This document shows positions 11,026 through 20,408 of a stretch of 64,000 nucleotides of DNA, one piece after another (position 1 is the first letter of the stretch; each line of letters opens with the position of its first letter). The notes under the pieces were generated by a model. The model saw only the letters and a program-made list of their open reading frames with translations, was not told the origin of the DNA and ran no database searches. The stretch lies in NCBI GenBank assembly GCA_019279435.1, contig JAAALK010000079.1, positions 82,888,162 through 82,952,161 on the forward strand. Direction: 5' to 3'. The translations under genes and the position numbers were made by a program. This stretch comes from Zizania palustris (Eukaryota; Streptophyta; Magnoliopsida; Poales; Poaceae).

Positions 11026-11856
11026 AATATTTGATAGAAATCAAATATATATTTATATGTTTGGAAATGACCATAATTAAACGAATAATTGATAGTCAAC
11101 CATACATGATCTTTTCATTGTATTGATTACTAAAAATACAAGTTCATCCACCACTTAGTGTGAAAGTCATAATCATCCATAACAAGTTCAAAAAATACTC
11201 GGCCTTGATGATCCCAAACAATGGCTAGAAGATCGTCTACCACGACATACATTAATCAAAAAAGCTACTAATCCATTCGCCTCCAAAATGGTAGCTTGCC
11301 TTTTTTCCTTCCTACAAAACATGTCAATAAGATAAACCATGTCAATAGAATTATTACAAATCTAATATAAAGTCTATTCAGTTTAGCTCTAATTAAAGCT
11401 AGGGGATTGGGAATGTAGTGCGCGTGGAGAGCCAAATCAGAACGATTTAACTCCATCACAAATGGGATTCAAGCATTTCTGAATTTTTCAGACGGTGAAT
11501 AGTAAAGTTCATTTCAGCATAGCACATTTGTTAAACTTTGAAACAATTCACAAGTTTCAATTTCAGATCATTTCCAGATCAACACACAACAAATCAGAAC
11601 ATTAGAATCAACAAGCAACCTTGTCAAATATTCAAAACTGAAAACAATACAAAGCTTATCACAATACAAAGCTGAAAACAATGCTTAGAACATACACATC
11701 CACAAACTCAGTCCTCACTCTTTGTTTGTTGGCTTGCTTTTTATTCTGTTCTCTCACTCTTTGTTTAGGCAGCTATACTTCTATTCTAGGCAGTGGCCAG
11801 GCAGTGTGTAGATATTAGTCTTTAAATAAAAAGACTAAAGTAGCTATCACTCTTAT
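11026..11856. other. non-coding interior of the CACTA element
   Basis: AT-rich sequence without a convincing coding signal. It may be intron or flank of the captured gene. I see nothing further in it. Confidence 0.5.
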
Positions 11857-12222
11857 TGTCACCGGCAGGGATTTCGGGGGAATTAGAAGCAACTAAACTT
11901 CTTAAATTATATGGAAAAGAGGTAGTAGGTCGAAGGCCTAGACCTCTCCGTCGCGGCGACGCCGTTGCGGCGACGCGACAAAGAGGCAGGAGTACAAGAA
12001 AGGCACAAGCCAAACTGATTACTCGACGACCTCCTCTAGTGCACCAGCCCTGTTTATATAGGCACTAGGTTGATCTAATCTAACAACCAAAATCTTAACT
12101 ACTTTAACAGAAAACAGAAACTTATCTAATCCAAACTCCTAATCTGATTTAATCTAATCCAACTCTAACTTGGGCTGACCAAGGACTAGGCCACAAGGGC
12201 CTGCCCTTTATCCCCCGTGACA
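11857..12222 (-). repeat. solo LTR (366 bp) inside the CACTA element
   Basis: The segment begins TGTCACCGG and ends CCCGTGACA, giving 6-bp inverted ends. It is flanked by a perfect 5-bp duplication CTTAT (11852-11856 and 12223-12227). A TATA box (TATATAAA, minus strand, 12053-12060) is followed by a GC-rich leader, so the LTR reads on the minus strand. No internal retroelement sequence is present. It probably arose by LTR-LTR recombination. The family is not recognised. Confidence 0.82.
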
Positions 12223-12645
12223 CTTATTCTCTTCTCTAAATAGTATAATTCTTATTCTTATCTTTGTGCAGTACAACGACTAATCGATTAGTCAGTTCCC
12301 CTACGACTAGTGTCGACTAGATGATCTGAAATCATTGGTCCACAAAACATACAGTATTATAACTATCCAATCTTGAGAAGAGCTAATCCAACTTAAGGTT
12401 ATTTGACTTCTTTCCAGTTAACCAAACTGTCTCAAATGGAAAAATGACAATCAGAGTTTTAGTTATATAAAAAATATTATGGAAAGGTTCTTATTTGACC
12501 TCTTTCTCTACAAGCGACTTTATTAAATAGACAATTATAGATAGACTAATTGGCATTATAGATAGACTAACTGGCATAAAGAATTATAACTTGTAAGGTG
12601 ATGATGGTGGAGATAGGAGAAAAAGACATTAAGAAAGAAACAAAC
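12223..12645. other. non-coding stretch in the CACTA element
   Basis: AT-rich, no frame of interest. It probably represents intron sequence of the captured VPS13-like fragment, downstream of the exon at 12646-12727 on the minus strand. Confidence 0.4.
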
Positions 12646-12727
12646 CTTTCCAGACACTTATCCGAAGCGCTTCAACAGAGAGCCCTTCAACATATTCGCC
12701 CAAATACTTGCGAAGTAAATACAGCAC
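12646..12727 (-). pseudogene. captured exon resembling the chorein N-terminal region of VPS13
   Basis: An 82-bp minus-strand segment bounded by an acceptor (TTAACTGCAG) and a donor (AAAG then GTTTGT). It translates to a peptide containing LLRKYLGEYVEGLSVEALR and then ISVWKG, which I recognise as the conserved N-terminus of plant VPS13-type lipid-transfer proteins (chorein domain). The intact family protein runs to thousands of residues. Only this one internal exon is seen, so it is a gene fragment carried by the CACTA element and not a functional gene. Splice sites look intact, so it could be spliced into a chimeric transcript with the OTU exon upstream on the same strand. The recognition is from memory and needs a protein search. 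Confidence 0.72.
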
Positions 12728-13742
12728 CTGCAGTTAAAAATGTGGCATTATGTAACTCAACAGAATCAAAATAATACCTTACACATAAAATTTATTGAAC
12801 AAGAAAATGCTAAAGATTTAGAAATTCGGGATAAGAATAAGGAATTGAGAACTTGAGGTTGAACACGGCCTATGTTATTCTCTATTCCAGCATAAGTGCA
12901 GGACCTGCTACTGCATAGATTTTAAGAATCTTACAGCTGAACATAATGAAATATCATATAAGAACTTCATAAGGTCATAGTGAATACATTCATTATTACA
13001 GGGAAGTTATGTGGCTATGCCATATTGCCATGTAGAGTCAATTCACTCTTCTAGATTCCAATAGTTGAGGGAAATCTGTGTTGAAACAGATGGGTGATCT
13101 GAGATACATCCACCATTCATGTTACAATTCTACACTGCCCCAACCCCACCCACCCACTGCTGACGCTGACACAGGCACACAAAAAATGACCCTACGGTAT
13201 GCATATCACATTCTATCTCTAATTATATATCTTAACATACTGATGTGAAGCAAAGCTGAGAAGGAATAGGAAGCAAGCTTACAATAGGATCATACAGAAT
13301 AAGCTTCAGCCATGATAGTGTGGATGCTCAAAATTACATTCATGACTGAGATTAAAGAAGCAATGTTGCCACATAAGTTATCAGCCATGCACACTGTAGC
13401 ATCAGGCAACCAAAATGACCAACCCTGCTTAATGCAGCAGTTACCATGTTGTTGGACTAATCAACTACATATGAGATGCAACAATACTGGGGAACAGCAT
13501 ACATATGAGTGCAATATAAATGCAATGACAGAACACATCAGCTTAGGAATCAGCAGAATCTGCAGAACTTTCTCATTTCGTCCCGTTGCTTTAGACGCTT
13601 CGATCCCGTAACCTCTTTCACCAATAAATAAACATGCAATCCATGAACTGATCAAGAGTCAAGACCCGCTCAAAATGCCCGTTGTTCACAGCGCGCCCGA
13701 CAGCTCCCCAAGCAGGCCGAGCGATCGCCACTAAACCTACAG
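12728..13742. other. non-coding interior of the CACTA element between captured fragments
   Basis: AT-rich sequence with no convincing frame. A short minus-strand open stretch at 13461-13655 may be intron or UTR belonging to the captured gene. I see no exon I can name. Confidence 0.4.
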
Positions 13743-14276
13743 CTATATCGCGGGAGCACCCCTCAAACACCCTGAGTAGCACCTACAGCCCGCCGCTCGA
13801 TCAAGAGCGACGGATAGCGGCCTACTGTAAGCATGGGTAGGTAGAGAAGGCGAGATCATACGTGGCCCTCGAACATGATGGAGGCGGAGGGGCAACAGCG
13901 CGTAGAGGTGGCGCACGACCTCATCGATGGCGTCCCTGTCGGGGGCGGGGGCGGAGGCGTAGACGTCGGTGAAGCGGCGGATGGTGTGGTGCCTGAGGTC
14001 GCGCGCGTCGGGCTTGGCGGCGGCGGCCCTCCGGGCGGCGGTGAAGAGGCAGTTGCCGTCGGTGTCGACCTCCCCCGCGTGGTTGAGGCGGAAGATGAGA
14101 GGAGGGAGCGGGAGCGAGGTGGGGGGCTTCCAGGCAACGCTGCGCTCCCAGATCCGGAGGAGGAGGCGGCGCTGCTGGTCCTCCAGGGCCCATACAGCGG
14201 TCCATCCGGTAGGCGCGGCGGATTTGGCGGAGGGGGAGGACCATGTGAGGAGCAGAGGCGGGGGCGCTGGGGCCAT
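13743..14276 (-). pseudogene. captured OTU-like cysteine protease fragment (N-terminal exon)
   Basis: OTU proteases remove ubiquitin from proteins; their catalytic Asp and Cys sit in a DGNCLF-type motif. Here a minus-strand frame from an ATG at 14276 carries EVDTDGNCLFTAAR near residue 75, followed by the helical segment (RHHTIRRFTDVYA) expected in OTU domains. Homology seems to fade near 13870 (about residue 135). The catalytic His region is absent, so the domain is incomplete. The DNA is extremely GC-rich, typical of grass first exons and unlike the surrounding transposon. The open frame extends upstream to 14453 into the CACTA subterminal region, which I do not take as coding. Transcription would run the same way as the VPS13-like exon. 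Confidence 0.75.
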
Positions 14277-14434
14277 GGAAGCGGGGAGGGCGTCAACGAC
14301 GATGGCTGCGGTGGAGGAGTCCGGGGAGTCGGCTCTGTGGAAGAGAGGCGGCGCGCGGCTGATGAGACTTAGGGATTTCACGGGATGGGTCATGGGCCGG
14401 CCGGGTGAGTGGGGTGGCTGAGATTTAGGGATTC

Positions 14435-14607
14435 CCAACCAACTGTTTGACAATAAAAATATTAGTTTTACCGACCAATAGTCTGATACGATATGTAATT
14501 ATTACCGACCAACAATTTATCGCTAGTTGTACTGACCAACTATCGGTCGGTATATGTTCACTTTTCCCAACAGACGTTGGTAGGGAATTCTGTGTTGTGG
14601 TGTAGTG
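14435..14607. repeat. right subterminal repeats and terminal inverted repeat of the CACTA element
   Basis: TTACCGACCAAC / GTCGGT motifs mirror the left end, followed by the terminal repeat ending TGTAGTG at 14607. Confidence 0.85.
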
Positions 14608-15774
14608 CATGCTTTGGTTCAGTTCACTTGATATGTCTGATATCTGTCATATGCATGGCTTTTATGCTTTAAACTTTTAAAAAAATTATGATCACCATTG
14701 CTTCTGGTAACTAGCATGTGTAGGCTGAATGCTTTTGCTATCTGTTACATGCCCTGTAGCTAGTTCCTCACATAGATGCAGATATGCAACTTGGACATCT
14801 TTATGCTTTAACATGGAAAATGTGCTATAAAAATGATAAAAATCAAAAATGAATGAAAATTCCATGCCTTTTTATGCTTCAGTTGAAAAGATCCAAGTGG
14901 GTTTGCTTTATCGCATTGCATTGTTCTGGACTGCTTACCATAGCACTTTGGTATGAACTAGGACAGTGTAGTGTATGCCAAGACCAATGTCTTAAGCTTC
15001 TAATGGTCCAGTTCTGGCCTAGGCTTGACTTGGTCGGTTAGCATAAGGTTTGACATGCAAATAACCCTTGGCAAAAATAAAAAAGGAAAATGAAAAAGCC
15101 TGAAAATTAAAAAGACAACAAGTTTGCTCAAGCACTTTGTTTTTGGACAATGTTTATCTTGGTAGATATCAGTTAGCTTTTGCATCTCATGCTTTACCTT
15201 GCTTGTCAACTGGAAAATATGGTGATGCTTTTGTTTGCAAAAACTGAAAAATGCGTGCTAATGACTTTCCTTAAATATCATCTGTTGCACTGATCATGCC
15301 ATGTGTCTTAGACAGTATGTCTTTTGCTATACTTGTTAGATGTTGTAATTGTAGTCAATCATATCTGAGAAGCATGCTTTATTCACTCCACCTGCACCCC
15401 AGTTGCATTCATCGCATATTTTGAGGGGGAGTTGCGTTTCAGGGGGAGTCCGTGTCTCTTTTTGAGTGCTTGATGAGTTCACTTGTCAACAAGGGGGAGA
15501 AAATTTGGGATCAGAGTTTAAGGGGGAGTTCTTACTCTGTTGATATCCTTGTTGTTTTGAAATTGCACTCATTTTGAGCTTTTACGTTTTGGTTAACCAT
15601 AATGACCGCTTCTTGCTTTTGTTCGGCTTTTGGTCATTAGGGTTAAAACTTTTTACCTTATTTTTCTTCTTCTTTGTTTTTCTTGTGCTTTGTTTTCGTG
15701 TTTCCACATTTGCTCGCAGGTGCTGAAGAGCTGAAAAAGAGGAGTGTTGACAATGCACTCATCAAGGGGGAGAT
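14608..15774 (+). other. 3' untranslated region and polypurine tracts of copia copy 2
   Basis: T-rich non-coding sequence between pol and the 3' LTR. Five AGGGGGAG-type purine tracts occur at about 15424, 15441, 15491, 15521 and 15764. The last, directly before the LTR, is the functional-position PPT. Multiple upstream purine tracts are recalled as a trait of SIRE/Maximus copia elements. Confidence 0.78.
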
Positions 15775-16339
15775 TGAGGAGCCATGCTGAATAGCGTGGG
15801 CCTCATGGCTCCAGAAGTGATGAGTCATTGTCAACGATAGTCAAAGAGGACTGAGAAGAATGAAGATCTGCTATTTCATGGGCCGCGTGTGACTCAGGTA
15901 CATAGGCAGCAAGCGACTGTCGGGCAGAGGAGGCTGCGAAGTCGAGTTGGCCCAATCCGGGTACATGGGACAGGAGCAGCAGAAGACCCACTGGGCTGTT
16001 GACCAGGATTGACTCAGGTACACGGGCGGTGAGTGATTGCCGGGCTGAGAGAGCTGCGGAATCGGGCCAGCCCAATCCGGGTACCTGGTGCAAAGCTGGT
16101 GGAGGCTTTGTCAGTTTCGGCGCAAAACTGACGACCGTCGATCTTGTATCTGACTGTCCAGAAGATAAGCCGTAGTCGCTACGAAAGCTGAGCTTCCGGA
16201 TAAGTCATCTGTATCTCTAGGCCCACAGTCAGTCAGTCGTGTCTATAAAAATACCTAAGGGCAGTAGAGTATTTTCCTTTATTCTTGCGTTTGTAAAAAC
16301 CCTAAGGGGCTGGCAGAATATTCCTAGTGTTGGGCAGCC

Positions 16340-16347
16340 TATAAATA
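16340..16347 (+). promoter_or_regulatory. TATA box of copia copy 2 LTR
   Basis: TATAAATA followed by GGGCCCC, at the same relative place as in the copy 1 LTR. Confidence 0.75.
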
Positions 16348-16778
16348 GGGCCCCAATCCCTAGGGTTTGGATTACCCTTTCTAGAAATCACTTTTCATTC
16401 ATTCCCTGGGTCATTTTTTGGTTCCTGCGTTTTTGTCTCTCTCCTGTTGTGCGCCGCCAGGCTCCTGCTCTTAATATTTTGCCTTGCATTTATTCATTTT
16501 TTTTCCTGATGCAGTGAAGCTTCTATTCTCTGATCGTGCGCAGCATATTTACAGAAGTTTTTTATGGCTTCGTTTCACGTGCAAAGCAATTTTTCCTGAG
16601 CATTTGTGCCTCGGTTGCTTCTGTTCTTAACGTGAGAGTACTAGTTCATGTGTACTGTAGCAACAGTACTCTAGTACTCTAGCTTACTTTTCTGCGTAGC
16701 TTTTTGATCGAATCAGACTGGGCTGAATATCTTTTCTGGCTGTTTCTGTCGAAGCCCCTTTTCTTGTGTGAAATCTGC

Positions 16779-17040
16779 AGGCTTCGAACCAGCAGGCTTC
16801 GAACCAGCAGGCTTCGAACCAGCAGGCTTCGAACCAGCAGGCTTCGAATCAGCAGGCTTCGAACTAGCAGGCTTCGAACCAGCAGGCTTCGAATCTGCAG
16901 GCTTCGAACCAGCAGGCTTCGAATCTGCAGGCTTCAAATCTGCAGGTTTCGAATCTGCAGGCTTCGAATCTACAGGCTTCGAATTTGCAGTCTTAGAAGC
17001 AGGCTTCGACACTACAGGCTTCGACACTACAGGCTTCGCC
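16779..17040. repeat. 15-bp tandem repeat in the copia LTR
   Basis: About seventeen head-to-tail units of AGGCTTCGAACCAGC with variants (AATCTGC, AACTAGC, GACACTAC). The period is a multiple of three, so open frames appear on both strands as repeated pentapeptides. These are not genes. The array lies in the transcribed R/U5 part of the LTR. Confidence 0.93.
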
Positions 17041-17355
17041 ATGTTTCGAACATGAGACAGATTTTGAACAGTAACTTCTCATCCCATTTCATGTGTACTT
17101 AAATTATTTTACTGAGAAGTTTTGATCTGCCATGTCTTGAATATTTTGTTAATCTACCTATTAGCACTGTACTGGTATTCCTCTGTTTTCAACACCGGTC
17201 TTTTCAAGGCTAGATACTTTTAGACTTAGGCAATCTGTTCTCGCTTTGCTCCTTAGTCCTTTGAGGTGCGTTGGGTATTGGGACCAGGCCATTGATTCGA
17301 AAGAATTTTTAGGCGCCCATTCACCCCCCCTCTGGTCGCTACTTTCGGTCCTACA

Positions 17356-17545
17356 ACGTGGCCGCAACGGCCACTCCACGTGTGCATGCAATGGATAGTT
17401 TGACCAAACCAGGTTGATGTGGCCTGATTCAGTCATTCAATGATCGAACCTGGCCCTATAAAAGGGGCTAAATGCCTCCATCTCAACACATCCTCGGCCT
17501 CACCCCTTCTCCAACAAACTACCTCTCTTCCTAGGTAAGTTTGTC
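17356..17545 (+). repeat. left terminal inverted repeat of the MULE, with promoter and splice donor
   Basis: Diverged but clear inverted match to about 21595-21780, including TCATTCAA, TCGAA, the TATA region (TATAAAA at 17457-17463) and a shared inner-edge splice donor AGGTAAGTTT (donor at 17535). It would drive the plus-strand ORF. Confidence 0.78.
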
Positions 17546-17829
17546 CTCCCTATTTTTTCTTTTTTAGTTATTAAGCTTAGATTAATTTAGTAGTAGATTA
17601 GAGGTAATATCCTAATAATTTAGCAGTATATTAGGGATAGTTTAGAGTAATGTAGGTCTAGTGTAATCAATTTTTACAGATGATTTAGAGTACTATACTA
17701 TTCTTTTATGAGTAGTTCAGAGAAAATGTAGATAAATTTTGAATGTACTGAATTTATGTAGATACATTGGAAGATGGTGCAAAAAGATAGATCTGATCAC
17801 GGTTACAATCCTCATCACTATCCGTAGGA

Positions 17830-18380
17830 AGGTGTCAAACCCCCATGTGTTTACGTGGAGACACATGTAAATTCATGAGAAGCATGGATGACCTCACATA
17901 TGAGATGATGTATTGGAAGTGTGCCAACTACTCTTGGTCTCCAGAAAATCCAAAGCCAAGGCCAAAGCGTGGACCACGTGCAAACAAACCAGTATTAGTA
18001 ACTTTTTGTTCAGTTCATTTCTATATTCTTCTCGAATCAATAACTTATAATATATCTATTAATATTTATGCATGTAGGTAACTCCTCCATCGTCGCCACC
18101 TCCACTATGAGACTTTATCGAATGGATCGACAAAGAGGTGGATCCAGAGGACTGAGCCTCTCTTATGAGGTACAAGGCATTCAATAGGGTGATCTTTGAG
18201 ATGTGATGCTAGCGGGAGGAGTAGTAGGAGGAAGAACAGAGGAGGAGGAAAGAGGCGGAGCGCAAGACAAGAGAGGAGTGTGGGGCTGATAGAGAGAGTA
18301 AGCGTGCGAGGGCCCGTCGTGCTAAAGAAGTAGGACCTGAGGCCATAAGGAAGGGAAAGTACCCTAGCCGTACTCACTAG
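17830..18380 (+). pseudogene. MULE-associated GRF-like zinc-finger ORF, interrupted
   Basis: The frame at 17845-17997 carries CLRGDTCKF, then MYWKCANYSW and a basic Pro/Arg-rich segment, resembling the Cys-rich ORF that grass MULEs often carry beside the transposase (recalled, not checked). An intron from about 17994 to 18077 (ending ATGCATGTAG) would join it to a segment reading DFIEWIDKEVDPED and then a highly charged Glu/Arg-rich helix ending KARRAKE-like at about 18330-18380. In the second exon the expected Cys before DFIEW is a TGA, and further stops follow. The region upstream of 17845 is shifted in frame. Function of the intact family is unknown to me. Confidence 0.6.
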
Positions 18381-18785
18381 TCATCTAGTGTAGTTTGTAT
18401 TTTTAGTGATGTACTATTTTAATTACTACAAATTTGTCACTTTGACTTTCTACGAGTTTGATCATAAAATTACGAGTAGATGTTTTCCTCGAACGTTTCT
18501 AGAAAACAACATAACTCCGTGCAAATAGTTCAACATAGTTTGATAGAAATATTGCAATGCACACAATACAATATTCGAAGATGTTCGACAACAAAACAAC
18601 ATAACTATGCGTAATAAAGAGTTCATTACATTATAAATGTTGGGGAACTACCGTCCTACTGATTTCTCTGTTATAATCATGTGAGAAATGTTGCCAAAAC
18701 ATGTGAGAAATCGAAGTAATGTAAAAACTATACATACATGTTATAACCATGTACAATTAGTGTCGTGTTGCAATTTGTGTTTCAT

Positions 18786-20408
18786 ATGGGTCCTTATCTG
18801 CTTATGCCATCTTGCGTGCAATTCTTATACGTGTGTCCACTCATGTTGCATAGAGATAATTTTTTCTTTCTTTGGCCTGCTTCAGATTCATCCATGTCAT
18901 TTTGAATGCATTGTGTCTTCCTTCTTCCCACCTTTGAGTTGACACGTTGAAAATCTAGAACCCAACAACGTGTGCCATTTGGAGGAGCAGTTATGAATGA
19001 GCTCACAACTCCAAACCCTTAGAGTTCACCGCTCCAATTCTCTAGAACTTTCTCTTTGCTGAAGTAACTAGAAAAATATGTTCCAACATGCATATTAAAT
19101 GTAGTGCATGCCACCATAATATGACTGCATGGTCTGTGCTATAGTGATGGTTTGTTGCAGCTACACCAACAAATGTCCGTAATAGTGCACTCATGAACAA
19201 TAACTTCCTGATTTATTCCTCATCTGCATTTGTCCCGACATGTCACCTCAAAATGAAGCTCCCAAGAACTTGTCTTGATTGCACAATATTACGTGGCCTT
19301 CTTAATTTTCTATATTAAGTACTCCATAATCTTTTTGTAGTATAGATAGCGCTCGTCCTTGTGCACCACCAAAGCAGCAATATGGTGGTCGATAAAGTAC
19401 TGGGTGGTTCCACTGATTATTTCCTCCACAATACCAACTAAAGGCAAGCATCACATACCCCGCATCACCCAATTGTACACCTTCGCAAGGTTGGTGGTGA
19501 TGATGCCATATCTTGCGCTGTGCGTGTCATATAATAGAGACAACTGCTCTCTATTCTCAAATTTTATCCAATTTGAAAAGCAACGAACTTTGGTTCTCAT
19601 CCGTTTGCGGATTGTCTGCTGATCATCAGTGGGCAGTGAACATAGTAGCTCAGGCTCAGGCTCAGCATTAGTTCTAGACTTCTATCTTGCGGCCTTCTCA
19701 TGCTTGTACTTTTAAGTCAACTCATCAAGTTTCTTCTACAAGGCCTTGAATTTTCTCTCTTGATTTTGGGCACACAGTCTCTTGAATAGATTTGCTAATT
19801 CTTTAATCTTCTCGAAGTGACGGTAGAAATTTGCACCTAAATGATGCATACATCATCGAAACTGGATGTCCCTCTATGGCAAGTATTAAGGCCCGAGGCT
19901 CACAACTGAGATTCTCAATAATCTCAGAATACGTCAACCCCACAATGTAACCGACACTTAGATTCTTGTGCCTAGTTACAGCTGTATCAACCATACATGT
20001 ATGTTGGATCACAATTGGGCACACCCAATGAATTATCCACTTCGATTTATGTGCGTGAACTCTCCATGGAAAATTATTCCTCTCACACACAACATCATAG
20101 TTTGTGTGGTATGAAATCTTCACTCGAAATGACCACCAGAGCGACAATGACCATGCTTTCATGACATCTTTCAGTGCATCCTTCTTAGGATACACAACAT
20201 CCATTTGCACCTCATTCTGTGTATACCCCCAGTGATTATCACGTCCATCATTTATAGCAAGACCATAAAAATCTTCTTTTTGCCACTCATTGGGAATCAC
20301 AATGTCTAGCTCTTCATTGTCATTGTTGCCATCTACTACTTTGTCTTCTTCATCCCCTTCATCAGCTTGCCCTCCAGCAGTCATACGTACAATACAAGTG
20401 GGAGCCAT
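18786..20408 (-). pseudogene. MULE (mudrA-type) transposase lacking its catalytic core
   Basis: Minus strand. From an ATG at 20408 the first part (to about 19870) is a MULE N-terminal DNA-binding region: acidic leader, then the Cys/Trp-rich segment with CERNNFPWRVHA and a following His/Cys stretch. It then passes directly, with a frame change near 19850, into the post-catalytic segment (HHLGANFYRHFE, then a Lys-rich helix). Next come the conserved ITTNLAKVYNWV at about 19490 and a C-terminal zinc-knuckle region near 18830-18850 whose first Cys pair is altered (CNMSGHTYKNC). The roughly 200 residues holding the DDE triad are absent at the junction, so this is an internal deletion. Several stops and frameshifts break the remainder. 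It could not cut DNA. Confidence 0.8.

Larger units (their letters stand above)
10649..14607. mobile_element. CACTA (En/Spm-type) transposon, non-autonomous, 3959 bp, carrying host gene fragments
   Basis: The ends read CACTACACCACAGCA at the left and, inverted, CACTACACCACAACA at the right. The 3-bp target duplication CAT is at 10646-10648 and 14608-14610. Subterminal regions on both sides are packed with TTTTACCGACCAAC/GTTGGTCGG-type motifs, the hallmark of CACTA ends. No transposase (TNPD/TNPA) frame is visible, so it depends on an autonomous relative. The cargo is an OTU-protease first exon, a VPS13-like exon and a small solo LTR. It sits in the 3' UTR of copia copy 2 and is therefore younger than that copy. 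Confidence 0.93.
6570..17355 (+). mobile_element. Ty1/copia LTR retrotransposon, SIRE/Maximus-like, copy 2 (5' part outside window)
   Basis: Older plus-strand copy of the family in copy 1. The visible part starts abruptly inside gag (6570), where copy 1 inserted, and runs through the gag end, pol (7290-10477), a 3' UTR split by a CACTA transposon, a polypurine tract (15764-15773) and the 3' LTR (15775-17355). Pol has six in-frame stops and one frameshift, so it is dead. Its 5' half should lie left of the window beyond copy 1. The 5 bp after the LTR are ACGTG, the expected target duplication. Confidence 0.88.
15775..17355 (+). repeat. 3' LTR of copia copy 2 (1581 bp)
   Basis: Begins TGAGGAGCC after the purine tract and ends CCTACA at 17355. 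It corresponds to the inverted LTR at 4624-6569. It includes a TATA box at 16340-16347 and a 15-bp tandem array at 16779-17040. The element ends directly against MULE terminal sequence. Confidence 0.92.

Noticed and set aside
13875..14421. Plus-strand frames of 150-165 codons
   Set aside because: Gly/Arg-rich shadows of the GC-rich minus-strand OTU exon; the DGNCLF motif is on the minus strand only.
16779..17040. Possible CRISPR-like array
   Set aside because: Units are 15 bp head to tail without spacers, in a eukaryotic LTR.
16704..17102. Open frames of 95-132 codons on both strands with repeated pentapeptides
   Set aside because: They come from the 15-bp tandem DNA repeat, whose period is a multiple of three; no initiation context or family.
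1..17355. Interpretation of the inverted copia pair as one palindromic or autointegrated element
   Set aside because: The two copies differ clearly in sequence and decay and their LTRs differ by 365 bp, so two separate insertions are simpler.
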